Shown in pieces: positions 11,066 to 24,000 of a stretch of 64,000 bases of DNA (position 1 is its first letter; every line of letters starts with the position of its first letter). The stretch is taken from contig OZ023274.1 in NCBI GenBank assembly GCA_964007475.1, forward strand, positions 2,852,001 to 2,916,000. The letters run 5' to 3'. This DNA is from Hybos culiciformis. Its lineage: Eukaryota; Arthropoda; Insecta; Diptera; Hybotidae. The notes beneath the pieces were generated by a model, which was not told where the DNA came from, made no database searches, and worked only from the letters and a program-made list of their open reading frames with translations. The position numbers were made by a program, and so were the translations under genes.

Positions 11066-12137
11066 TCAAAATATTGTCGGCTTCGTGTTTTTTCTATTAA
11101 AATTATTTTAAATTTGAGCCTTTCATGTTTATCAAAGCTTGACAAAACAAAACTTGAAAAAAAAACAATTTGCAGGATTATTTATCAAAAAAATAATTTA
11201 ATTATTTTGATTAAAGTGTAATTGGAGTTTTAATTGCTTTAATTGTAATTGGAATTGGGATTGTGATTGGAATTGTAATCAAAATTGAAAAATGGAAGCA
11301 AATAATGGTAAGTAAGTTTTATATTTTTTTCGTTTAATTTTAGGTGTGGGAGAATTGCAGTAACAACTACTGAAGTCCTCTGTCAGCAAATATGGTGGCG
11401 TCAAATAAAATAATCTGATGATGCCAACAAAAACGACTAACCGGCGGATTTTGATTTGAACCTCAAACGCATCTCAGAAATTAATCGTTGTGTCGGGCTT
11501 CTTTGTGTGTTGGTAATGTCAATGTCCTACCACTTATTAGGTCGAGGAATTAAATTCCGCCTTGCAAAGGTATTTGAATTATGATTTTTTCGAAAACTTA
11601 ATCGATTTTGATTGGGAATTGTTTGTTTTTTTGGTGAAAATGTTGTATCAATTCAAAATTTGTAACGCATCTGTATATCAAACTCTGATTCAACTTCAAA
11701 TAATTTTTCGTAATGGGAATTAACATATTTTTTTAGAAGTTGATAATTTAATGTTCGTGCAAAAGAGTTTTAGTACTATGAAAGTACCTTCTATGTAATT
11801 TTAAAATTTCATACTCTATCTAAAATCTTGAATGCTGTCCAAGAAGAAATTTGAATCATATATATGTATTTGTTTGCAGTAAATGAAAAATTTTCAGCAT
11901 TGTCATCTGACGCTGAACTCATTGGATACATCTATCGTAGAAAGAATAATTTAATAATTTATAAAAACATTTTTTTCATGCCGGTAGGTGTTGGGTACAT
12001 TTCCTTATTAAACTAAGATTTATGTTGCTGCAAACTTTCGAAACTGAAAATATCTTTTTTTAAATAAATTACACATTTCATACCCAAAAATAACCTGCAT
12101 ATAATTAACAATTTTTTGAAAGAATATTTGCTTGTAG
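11066..12137. other. Possible 5' part of the degenerate gene at 12138-13708
   Basis: The composition becomes less AT-extreme around 11350-11560. An ATG at 11293 opens MEANN and meets a good donor (GGTAAGTAAG) near 11308. An exon-like piece after TTTGCAG near 11880 reads VNEKFSALSSDAELIGYIYRRKN. These could be upstream exons of the relic that follows, but I cannot connect them with confidence. A purine-rich ATTGGAATTG microrepeat precedes the ATG. Confidence 0.3.
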
Positions 12138-13708
12138 GATATTCTGGCTATGCCTTATGTGAGTCTTCAAATAGCTTTTGCAAAAAACAAGAAATCTCAG
12201 ATCATCGAAAATAATGAGAGGACCAAAATTGCTCAAGCAATTATAGAATACTTGTTAAGATATGCCTATGATCGAGTGTAAGAGTTATATTTCATTTAAC
12301 ATATTACAGCTTTATCTTTAATTTATTAATATTTTGCTTTACTTTTTCTTCCCAAAACTAAAAATACTTGTAATTTATTATTTCAGAATAACTCGAGAGG
12401 ATTTTCAGTTGTATGTCAAATTAATTGTTGAAATCATACCTTCCGAAACAACAGCGACATATTTTATTCCATCTGGTGAGTCAGGCAAGAGGAAAATTAT
12501 ATGATTCGTACAGAAATTTGAGAGCTTCTTTCTAGTTAGTAGGCCTTTCATCGAAACGGGGAAGTTGTTCAAAAAGTAAAAAAGAAAAAGGTAAGTAAAC
12601 AAGATATATAATATTTTTTTTAGTTATTTATTTAATCAATAATTTAAGTTACTTTATAGAAATACAAATCATTCATAGGTTCTCAACATTTAAGAGTTAA
12701 TGATAAAATTTTATTCTACTTCACTCGAAGTATTTAATTTTTAAATTTGATACTTTTATGTTTTGACTATCACTATTGCGTTTTCGTTTGTTTTATATTA
12801 TCTAAATATTTTGTAAAAAAAAAATTATTTTTGTAGATCCCACAAAGAATTTCCTGCTTGAACCGCCTACAATAGACGTTGAAGCTGAAGTGGAATCGTT
12901 CTCTTTTATAAAACAACATTCTTGTCCTTGGGAAGAAAAATTGTTAACAAAGAAGTAGATGATTGCGATACGTTTTATTTGAAACCTGTTCGACGAAAGA
13001 ATATTTGGATAGTTTTCCAGCGATTAAGTTAGCTGAAGGGTATAAATTAGTAAGTGACTATAGACAAATATTTTCAAAAAAAAATCATATAAGCCATTTT
13101 ATGTTTGCAGCTTGAAAGTGATTTTGAGAAAGCCTATTCATTTACACAATTTGGAAATTTTGAACAATCGTGTGACAAAATTATAATCCTTGCGGAAAAA
13201 AAAGAGACAAAACTATACAAGATTTGATATTAAAACACAAAACTTCTACAAATAAAAGTAGGTTTCCAATTTTCTTTATTTATTATTCACAATTATTTAT
13301 AGTTAAGAAATATGTATACCGTAATTCAAAATTATTTATATAAATGTACCTGCTTTCAATTTTGTTCAAAAACATGAATTCGAAAATATAAACAAATTAC
13401 CTTTATATATTTTTCAGATGCACGAAAATTACTCGCATTGCAGCTAATCTGTTTTTTACTACCTAATCCACCCGTGAAAAATCCTGCAACAAAAGGCATT
13501 ATTCCACCAATCAAATTGGAAGTTTCTAAGTGCTTCCTATCGATATTTGAGGTATTCATTTTATTTAAATAATTATTTATTGAAAATATGCGTAAAACAT
13601 ATTAAATCAAAGTTAATAATATTTATTTTTAGGATCAAGAAAGTGCCGACATCGCAATTGAAACATTGAAAAGTGTACTTCTGTGCATGCATTTGCAAAA
13701 TTTATTTG
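12138..13708 (+). pseudogene. Degenerate multi-exon coding relic, uncharacterised arthropod multi-copy family
   Basis: Six segments bounded by good splice sites keep a protein-like reading: 12138-12277 (DILAMPYVSLQIAFAKNK..IIEYLLRYAYDRV), from 12387 (ITREDFQLYVKLIVEIIPSE..YFIPSG), from 12837 (DPTKNFLLEPPTIDVEAEVESF), from 13111 (LESDFEKAYSFTQF), 13418-13551 (DARKLLALQLICFLLPNPP) and 13633-13708 (DQESADIAIETLKSVLLC). The first junction is phase-compatible. The gene is broken: in the second segment the frame shifts near 12480 into RGKLYDSYRNLRASF and hits a TAG at 12533. The third and fourth segments also carry stops with shifted continuations (YLDSFPAIKLAEGYKL). The pattern RGKLxDxYxNxR, then LPxLxxPxGYxL, then LLPxPP resembles, from memory, a poorly characterised, expanded insect protein family. 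Function is unknown. Confidence 0.6.
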
Positions 13709-15040
13709 GTAAAATTTTCTAAACATTAAAAAAAGGAGATTTAACATGAGGTGAAGTTTTTGAATTTTTGTATTGAAAGCTAGTTTTAAAAATATTTTCT
13801 AGATCAAATACTATGTTTGAAATAAAACATATCAACCTATCTAAGCTAAAAGCAATTAAATAAGTTGGTCATTAATTGTATATTAAATTTTCAACAAATA
13901 ACTAATTATAAGCAGTTATGTAATTAAAAATAATACTAAATATTTTTAATTTTTCAACTTTATTTCAAAAAAGTTTTGTAGGCATGTAAAACGTAAAACA
14001 TATTATATAAAAGAATTATAAAGTTTATTTTATTTTCAAAATTTGATGTTTTTCTAATAATTTTTACATACATTTCAGCCGCAAATAAGACATATTAAAC
14101 GGATCATATTTACATATTGATATTGCAGGGAGAACTTATATTATTAAATTTTGCAACAAGGAAATTCTTATCAACAAGTATGAAGATTTTTGGAAGTTCG
14201 AAAATTGATTAAGGTAAATTTTTTCAGTATTGTTTCAAATCCATCATGCTTCTGAATTTATACTTACGAAAATGATAATAACGTTATCGGGAATTCTTTT
14301 CGTGCGTTATGTTCAAATTTCCTTTTTAATTAAATTATTTGCAAATTTTTAGTACATACATATTAATAAATAAATTTTATTTGAAAAGAAAAAAGGAGTT
14401 TGAACGTAACCTTCGAATAGTTTTAACGAAAACATTATTATAGTTTTCTGAAGTATAAATTCTGAAGCGTAATAGATTTGAGACAATATTGAAAGTATTT
14501 ACCTTAATAAATTTTTGTGCTCCCGTGAAATTTTCAAACTTTTTGACACCAGTAAGAATGTTCTTGCTGCAATCATATTGAAATAACCGTCAGTATAATC
14601 TTCCATTCTAAGAGTATTTGCACCAATTATGAAATTGTTGCTACAAGAATATTAAGTATTTCTGCAAAACAAATTTTTCTTATGTTACTTTTAGAAATTT
14701 ATTATTTCAACCATATTACAATCGTCAGAACCACTTATAGTCATTTGTATAAAAATTAAATAGTTAAAGAAAGTAAATTCCTTTTAGTGGGAGAAATATT
14801 GGTCTTTCCAGCATAATATTATTTAACTAAAAAATATTTAAAGTAAGTATCAAACTTAACTTTCAAGCATTATTATCATTTGAGTGAGTTCATATTTGGT
14901 TTGTCAAGTACCAAAAATCCGTATAGCTAGTTTAGTCTTAGGGCTTATTAGTACATCGTACATTTGTGGCAATAAACAATTATTAAGAGGAAGAATCAAA
15001 ATAATAGTTTCTAATATTTCATACTTGACACATAAACATT
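13709..15040. other. AT-rich intergenic sequence 3' of the coding relic
   Basis: No exon can be supported. The start may contain the decayed 3' exons of the relic: an acceptor-like TTTCAG near 14080-14088 is followed by only a few codons before a stop. Around 14560-14680 short motifs such as TGTTGCTACAAGAATATT recall the hairpin at 7451-7510, hinting at a related element. Confidence 0.35.
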
Positions 15041-15049
15041 ATTAAGCTG

Positions 15050-15290
15050 TCTAGAAAAGTAAGTGCATGAACCAACTAACAAATTATTTTTATGAACTGT
15101 TTTGTTATTGTAGGAAGTTTTTCATTGCCCTACCTTAAGTTAATAGTGCTTTTCATACGGAATTTTTCAATAAAATCAGTTTCAAAATACAGCTTTTAAA
15201 TATTTTATATTTGCAATACAAATATTTTTAATTTATGAGAAACAAAAAGTACTTGAACCAACTAATAAGGTATTTCTAAGAACTAGTTTC
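15050..15290. repeat. Degenerate tandem duplication, ~187 bp period
   Basis: A segment with GAACCAACTAACAAATTATTTTTATGAACTG near 15068-15098 recurs as GAACCAACTAATAAGGTATTTCTAAGAACT near 15254-15285, each preceded by an AGTAxxTGxA-like sequence. Only two copies are seen and they are diverged. They may belong to a larger element ending near CTTTTTACTGTGCA at 15862-15875. Confidence 0.4.
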
Positions 15291-15875
15291 ATTTTGTTGA
15301 AAAAAATGCATAGCCGTAGTCGAAATTTAATAATGATTCTAATAACAAACTTTTTGATTACCAAAAATATATTTGTACTTTACGCAACTGTTTTCCTCAA
15401 AATTTTGCATCAGGACCTATAATTAATTTCGAAATAAAACTGAAGGCAAATAAAATATAGTTGTTTGAATTTCATACTTATATAATGAAAACAACATTTA
15501 AGTTACAGAAAGAACAAATTTTCGAAAATCAGTACTTGCATCAAGTAATAACATTTTCGAATTGTAATATTACTTGTCACAAGTGGGATTGTACTAAGGT
15601 CGTTTTTTGTACTTGCGAGCAGTATATTTTTTTTTTCGGTGTGCGTTTTGTATATAACATAAAATATGAGGAACTATACACAATGTCGAATCGTAAAATA
15701 TCAAATTCTTAAATAGTTGCATTCTAAAATATCGAAAATTATTAAAATATGATCAAAACATCCTTTTGTTTTCGAAATACTTTAATTATAATGCGAGCAA
15801 TTTTTTTTTTTTAAATTGATGATAGTACTAGAAGGATTGCAACTATCCTTTACTAGCAACTTTTTACTGTGCATC

Positions 15876-18800
15876 GAATAGGGTGATTTTTTCCTTGCCC
15901 AAATTTTTAAAAGTGCGTTATTCTTACTGTCGGCATTGTAGTGAGATTACTATTTCTGCGTATCGTTTAATTCACAATTTAATTCAAAACTATATGTTTT
16001 TGTTTTTTTTTATCTTATTATTGAATTAAAATAAAAATACCGCATAAACAACTATTTTTTTTTTTTTTTTGATTTCTGAATAAATTAATTAAACATTTTA
16101 ATTCCTACCTACAATAACAAAAAAAAAAAATTTGAATAATATTTTTATAAATTATTTAAATAAATTAGATTTAATGCAACAAAAAAAAAGGACGTGTGGG
16201 TGAGCTTAAATAACCACATAGAATAGATGTCATTTTAACATTTCTTTGTTGTTATAAGTCTTGTAAGTAGAATTTATTTTCAATATTTTGTTTAGAAAAA
16301 AAATCATAAAATGAAAAATAAATGTAATTTTGATTGAAAATAAATTTTCAATATAATTGCAGAAAATTACCATAAAAAAGTTTAAAAATGCTCTAAAAAT
16401 TAAATTAAGCTGCTTTATATGCTAAAACTTAATGTTCTTGTATACGCCCGCCATATAGGATAATACCACTATACACCATGATGGCCGACAAAGATTTATA
16501 ATGACTATTTAGATTTACACATTTTTGGAGACTACTCTGTACAACTTAAATGCTTCACTTACAAGATTGTAAACATACTCTCGAAAAATAATTTAAGCTA
16601 AGCTCAAAAGGGTTTATATTTATATGTATAAATATATAAATATAGTTTCCCTAAATTATAAAGGCCTATACTATACTGCGTAACGTTGAAATCAGTTTTC
16701 TAAAGAATTTGTTAGCATCATCTTAATTCACATAATATTTATATATATACGAACCATAATGTTTATATAAAATTATACAAGTAAATATAATGCTAGAATA
16801 TCTCTATATATATAAAAGAGGAGAAAAAAAAGTATGTCAACTAAATACTTAAATTTATTATTATTGATTTAAAGATTTATTGTAATTATTATTATGAATA
16901 TAATGTACGATTAAGAAGAATATTTTTTATACGATTTAATATTGTCTGGTAACTGCGCTAGTGAATTAGTCATATTAAAAAGTAAAAAAAAAAAATTATA
17001 TCTCTTCTGGTATGTAAATAAAAATATATCGTTCAATATAAACATTAAATATAACAGTGCTTATAATGAAAATTTTTTTTGATGGAATATAAAAACTATT
17101 TACATATCGCTAAATTATACTTAAATTTGTAATAATTAATAATTAAAAATATTTATTGTAGGACTAAGAATTCACTAACTTTATCTATAAGCTGAGATCA
17201 GAGTAATATTCTATATTTATTTATCGAATTTATTAAGTTTGCATAACATTATTATTTTTTCGTTAAACTATAAATAAACTATAAACTTATTTTAAAATAT
17301 AATTGATATATACATAAATATTATTCAAATTTTTTGTTCATAATAAATAAAATAATTTCACTAAAAATAATAATTTTCATTCATACATTTACATGCAATT
17401 AAAAAACAATCAAGTGAAAAAAAAATAATAATATTTTATAATTTTGATTATTTAATAAACCCCCATAATTATTGTGAAAATTAGGGTCATTTTCATATAA
17501 TCAAAAAAAAATACATATGAACCTAATTTCAATTTGTATTTCTCTGAATTTCTATTACACCACCATACAATTTTAAATAAATATAAAAAGTTGTTAAATT
17601 AAATTTTTAATAAATTTTTGGAGCTCTTGTAACTAATAAACTGCTAAATCAATTTCAATTCTTTGAATGGAAAAATATGCGCAATCTCATTCAATTTCGC
17701 CTCGACTATGAAGGATTCTACAATTTTAAGTTTTACAGCTATAGCGAGGGTCTGAATAATTTCCATATTAAATTTATATATTTAAATTTTTTTTTTAAGT
17801 TTTAATAGAATCAGATGAAAGTCTGCTGCATATTGTCTTCAAAGATCCGGATTATGAGGTCTTTTTCATTAGAAAATCATTTAAAAGAAAAGCAGTTTGA
17901 ATCTATAAGCACTCTATATTTTTAATACTTTATTCAATCTCTTTCTAAATGATTGGATTGCAAATATTTACAAATATGAGGTTCCATAATACTTTAAATT
18001 AATCATATATCTCGTAATTTAACTTTAATAATTTCTAGTAAACTAATATATATTATTTTAATATATATAAAATGTAGCTCAATGTCAAATACATTATATG
18101 TTTGGTGCGGATTTTTTATTCAGATAAAGCGAGTTTTCTCTGTTTAAAATGGTACATGTAAAATCGTAATAATAAAGAACAATTACGTATGTAACCATTT
18201 TACACAGAATACCGTTTAAGAAAAAAAAAAAACAAAACCCACTATCACTTTTATATCTGTGACTTAATATTCCAAAATATATGGTAAATAAAAATTATTG
18301 TATTGACATCAAGGCTTCTTCAACATTCAAGAAATAATAAATAAAAAAAAGAAGTATCCAAGAGAAAATAAATAAATTGCATAACTAAACTAGAAAAACA
18401 AAACCAAAAAAAAAATCATATATGAATGAAATTGAAAGGAAAAATCCAGTCAGTCAGCTAAGCAAGAAAACATAAAAAAACATAAAATTGATTTCATTAA
18501 AAAATTTTCCGCATTTTAATGCAAGAAAAGACTATAGGCAGCAATAAACAGTAATAACCTAATAACACTATATATGTATATATATATAAATTTTATGTTT
18601 ATGTTTTTTTATGTCGGTTGCGATTTTTATTTTATTACGTGATTTCAGAGAAATTTTATATCCTCCAGTAGTGCTGTACATATTTCTAAATCTATGTTAA
18701 TTGAAAAAAAATCTTTGTATAAGTTATTATTATTATTATATTTTATTTTAAATCAAGTTCAATAGTTCATTTAATATCTATTGAGCTCAAGATTTTATTG

Positions 18801-20640
18801 AAAAATCAAAATTCAATCAATCAATTTATCAATATTAATAATGAAAAATTTTTAATCAATTTTCAATAAATTTATTTTATATTATTCAGTTTATTGCACA
18901 ATTAAACAAAATTTTTTTTATTTCACTGAAGCAGGTATTGTAGATCCGCTAAGCAATTTACTTTTGTATCTAAGTCCGGAAAAAATCGCTATAGACTATT
19001 TGAAAAAAGTTAATGCGGATAGAGATAGTTCTTCGAATAGAGGAATTCCAAATAGAATAATCCCTATAGTTTATCAGATATTTATTTTCAATTATATCAT
19101 TTATCAGGATTTTTTTTCGATCCCCTTTTACCATTTTCATGCTTAAAATTGTGTATTTTGAATCGAATTTAATATGTTTCTATCTGAAATAATGTTATGG
19201 TATTGAAAAACTAATTCATCAGTGTATATTTTCTAGATTTGTTTTTTTTTAGCTACAATTAGAACAATCTTACTCTCAATTACAATATTAATTAAAACTT
19301 TGAAAAAAAATTTATATAATTGTATAAAAATATTTAAAAAAAGAGACACACATAAAAATTGACCAAAACAAAATTTACAACAAAAAATTTTTAGCATTAT
19401 TATTCAATTTACACCTTTTTTAAATTTAAAAATTAAATAAATTACACCAAAAATTACATAACAAACAAATATTAAAATATATATATAAAATTTTTCATAT
19501 TTGCGCAAAATAAATAAAATTACCATTGGTTTTGTTAACAAAATAACCAAAATAATTTTAAATAACCACATTAAAAAAGAAACATAACATCACAATTCAA
19601 CTTATTATTTTAGCATTAAGAAAACATCTCACTGTGATTTTAATTAATCTCTTTCCAATGTTAATAAACATCATTTCAAATAAAATTTGATGGCGGTATA
19701 ATTATCTAGGAATTTATTAATCCTCATGTCAAAAATATCAAAATAAATAATTATTAAGTATTAAAGAAACCAATTAGATTTTACAAAAAAAAAAATTTTT
19801 TAATTTAAATTTTTTTTATGTCTTCGAACTCTGCAAGCACCTAAATTGTTTGCCTCGTTCAAAATTAAGTAGAAAATTATTTGTTTCGGTTAGTTATTTC
19901 ATATCAATTTCTTTAATATCCTTTCAAATAAAATTTCTTATTAATTATAAATTTACAGCTCTGGCTACGACATTGAGTGCATTGATAATTCACTGTCTTA
20001 AATAGTTTTTCTTGTAAAATGTATGCAAGCATTCTACGCAATATCAAGAAAATTTATGGATACTTGACGATCGCATGTAAATCAAAAGGATATAATTTCT
20101 AAAATGACCTTCTTTAGGTGGTTTTGGACTTTTAACTTCTCAGCACAAAACTATGTTAATTGCAACATTTTGACATTAAATAAAATTTAAAGAAAAAAAA
20201 TTTTTAATTCATGGAAAAACATCATTAAAAATTCAATAGTGATTGCGGTTAAGTTCGCACTTTATCTTATATTCTTGTATTATTTTTGGTAAGTTTTTAG
20301 GTTTTTTTTTTTTTAATAATTTATTGAAGAAGAAATTATTTAAATTTAGGTTGACCTTTTATTCCAAAAAAATATTTATTGTCCTTAAATAATTTTTTGA
20401 CAATATTATGTACTTGTTCTGGATACATATATTTTTGGAAAGGAAATAAGAGTTGTTTTCAAAATAAATTATTGTTGTCACTATATTATGTTAAACTATA
20501 TAGAACTATATAGAAGTATATTTTGACAGCTTTGAGAGAAGTAATTTCATAAAATTCTATAAATTTTAATATTTTTTAATGCGTTGGGGATCGTTATGTT
20601 GTATTTAGTGCTATAGAATTTAGATCACTAAATGGAGTAT
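15876..20640. other. Gene-poor AT-rich sequence
   Basis: No gene or strong repeat recognised. Two local points: an imperfect hairpin around 18145-18205 (AAAATGGTACATGTAA against TTACGTATGTAACCATTTT), and a plus-strand reading from about 18940 to 19080 (VDPLSNLLLYLSPEKIAIDYLKKVNADRDSS) preceded by an acceptor-like GAAGCAG. The latter looks more protein-like than its surroundings but I do not recognise it. Confidence 0.4.
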
Positions 20641-20663
20641 TACATGCGTCAATACACATGCAA

Positions 20664-20760
20664 TCATTTAGATGCTGCGTAAATAATGAAAAAATTTAGA
20701 TGCATCAGCGTATATAATGAAAAAAATTAGATGCATCAGCGTAAATAATGAAATCATTAA
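20664..20760. repeat. Short tandem repeat, ~31 bp unit, about three copies
   Basis: Units of the type TTAGATGCATCAGCGTATATAATG recur from about 20667, 20696 and 20727 with small changes, and a weaker ATTAAGATG copy follows. The tract ends about 170 bp before the large hairpin at 20921. Confidence 0.65.
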
Positions 20761-20920
20761 GATGTTTCGTATTGAATATTACGTAATACCTAAACAAACA
20801 TAATATCTGAGAAAAAATGAGAAAAAATGAGAAGAAAAAATATTCTCTCTTTGCAACTACCTCTCCCCTACGCATTAAAACAGTATATTGGATATGTAAA
20901 CAAAATTTGTTATACAACTC

Positions 20921-21031
20921 GTTCTGTGTTTACACAAAAATACATTGACACTTGTCAATTTATATCACTCGACCTTCGGTCTCGTGATATAAGTTTTGAC
21001 TCGTGTCAATGTATTTTTGTGTATACAGAAC
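20921..21031. repeat. Near-perfect 111 bp hairpin with a C(TTCG)G apex
   Basis: The left arm (20921-20973, beginning GTTCTGTGTTTACACAAA and ending TATCACTCGACC) and the right arm (20978-21031, ending TTTTGTGTATACAGAAC) are complementary over about 53 bp with a few mismatches or small bulges. They meet at GACCTTCGGTC, so a transcript would close on a stable UUCG tetraloop. A small MITE is the ordinary explanation. The open frames crossing it come from the palindrome and are not genes. Confidence 0.8.
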
Positions 21032-24000
21032 TCTTAATTAATAACAAATTTAGTTTACATATACAATAATCTACTATTAGTCTTCGCAGATATGTACAGA
21101 GTTATAGACATATTACACATGCACATATAAATAAAGTTCGAAGAACATTATATTATACATACTACTCCTTCTTGGTTTTAAAAATTGGAAGATTGTGTGG
21201 AGATGAAGTGATTGGTTAGACCTTACAGCACTATGTGTAATTAATGAATATTCTAAAATCTAAAAGAACTCAATATAAATTTCACTTAAATGGTGACTTT
21301 TAGACTTTGAATGACAATCAAAATTTTTTCTCATCATTTATTTAACACGCGAATAATCTTTTGTACACATGTAAAGGAGGCGAATATTATGTAATATAAA
21401 AATAAAATTATTAATAATTAATTATTCCAGTTTTTTTTTAATTCTTTTTTCTTTGTAAAATTACAATACATATAATATAATTTTTGTCTGGATTTTAAAG
21501 ACGGAATTTATGGTGAATTGTATATACATGTTATGACGTTAATGTGGAACCGGATTGACATCAACCATACATTTTCTTGATTTCTAAATATCTTTCATTT
21601 CTTTATAAAATGAAAATATGATAATAAAAAATAAAATTAAAAATAAAACTGGTTAAAAAATATATAAAAAAAAAAAAAAAAAACAAATTCGTAATTATTT
21701 AATTTTGATTACTTTTTTTTGCTTGCCAATAATAACCTGCAATGATGATGGATCTTTAAGAACTTATATAGTAATGTTTAAAATGAGGGTTTTTTTTCTG
21801 CTCAACACCGGCATCATAATAAAATTAATGGTCATTAAAAAAAACAACAAAATTCTTTAGAATAATAATAATAAAATTATTTTTGTTTTTTTGGATAAAA
21901 AAAATAATAATAATAATTTTGTTTTTTTGGTCAAAAACAGAGAATTAAAATTTAATAATATACATACATTATAAAAAATGAAGAAAAAAAGTACGTAAAT
22001 CCAAAATGATGACACAATAAAATCTTTGAAACACAAAGTTTTGGTTTACACAATTTAGGAATATTAAATAAAATTCTGTATATTAATCGCTGTTAAATTA
22101 ATTAAAAAAATTGCCATTCATAACAATTCAATTTTAACACTAATTTGCTTCTCGATAATTTTCTCAACAAATCGACAAATTAACTAGTATTCTTAACCAA
22201 TATATAGTTATAGTACATGTTTTATACTCCTAGAACGTATAGTCCAGTAGGTATAATACATTTTTTTTTTAAAACAAACTTTGATGGTTAGTCTTTGTAA
22301 TAATTTATTATTGCAGTGCCACAGAAAAATCTGTGTTGCTCTAAGCTGAAGGTTGGAGGTTTCGGTTGCTTTTTTCCTAGCTTCATTCTGCTTTTAATAT
22401 AAATTCTATTGTAGATACTTCTCTTATAGTAACACAGCATACCTCATTGGAAAAGTCTCAATCAAGTTGAAGTTTGTAGAGAGTATTTAAAGAAAATATT
22501 TTTAAACTATATTTGAAAACAATGTACATATTTCCATTATAGGTAAAAAGAAATAATTATGTTGGAAATTATTGTTGTTTGCCAATTATTGCGTTATTGT
22601 CAAACAAAAGCATAGTTATTCATATTTGGCTGGCTCATTTAAAAAAAAAAAACTATTTTATTTAAAAACAAAAATTCAGCCGATGTTTATATTTATTTAA
22701 AAACAAAAATAAAAAAATTGTATTTGGTCAATTGTTATTATTGATTATCATCTGTAATAACGAAAAAAAAAAATTACATATTAATGAAACCCAATGTTCA
22801 CAGATTTTTTTTTTTTTTCATTTAAAAAACATATTATTTTCTTATCTTTTAAAACAGTCGTGTGTAAAGTTTACAAAATTTATTTATTCATTTTTTTTTT
22901 TTATAAGTGAATTGTAATGCATCCTTAATAAAAAGTTATGCAACAAAATTTTTCAATAAAGTTAAAAATAGTTTTTATTTCCATTTTTTATTCAAAAAAA
23001 AAATTACCTACTTTCAATTAATTATTTTTTTTTTTTCATTTATTTATTTAAGTATTTAATTTTATTTTATGCAAATAAAATATTAACAACATTGTCTTCA
23101 TACTTTTAAGATAAAAATCAGTTAACAGCTGGTATATAGTGATGGTTTATATATTGGTATTTGGTAACTTACTTATAAATTGTCATTTAGGTATATGGGA
23201 GTGGTATATATGTAAGATAAATTTATAAAAGACCATAATGTGATGGAAATTATTGAAAAAAAACTTTTCATTCATTTGATATTGAAATTATTCCTCTATC
23301 TATAAATACTTAATTCAATTCTATTTAATTATATTTTATTAAATATGATATAATTGAACTAAATAACTCTGTAGAATTTTCAGTTGAGGAGAAATATATC
23401 GTTTTTTATTATCAATTTGCGCAACGATGGAACCCTGTTTTTAAGCAAACCAATATTGATTAATTAAATTATTTTTCCTTTTCACTTTCTCGGTTTTCGG
23501 TTGTGACACACATTATTGTTCAATTAACTTAAGTTTTCTGATATTAAGTTCAGTGCCAAAAAAAAAATCATTCATGGAACAATAAATTAAAAAAAATGTT
23601 ATCTGATGAAAAAGTTTGCATTCATTTTCATATTCCAAATTTTAATAATAACAATTCTGTGCAATTCTACCTATATTTTTAATTTAGTTTATTATATCCA
23701 ACTCACCACAATTTTCCTGGAATTTCTATCATTTAATATTGTCAGTAGCATAGTAAAGTATGCACAGAGTAGATGAAAAACAAAATTTTCAGTGACCTAT
23801 TTTTTTTTTGCCTTTTTTATTATTTTCTTTTATGATATAAATTAAAAATTAAATCTTTTTTTTCGGTTTAGAAAAACCACAAAAAAAAATATGAATAAAA
23901 TTAAATTATTGAATATTAAATTTTTTTTTAGTAAATTTATATATTTTATTTTCATATATATACAAAGAACCTTACGCTTGGGAATTTGATTAATAACTAA

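Noticed and set aside
16435..16500. GC-richer patch with GTATACGCCCGCCATATAGG
   Set aside because: No reading frame, repeat partner or RNA fold could be supported.
20827..21069. 80-codon open frame overlapping the hairpin
   Set aside because: It crosses the palindrome, and both strands show similar frames; the pattern is explained by the inverted repeat.
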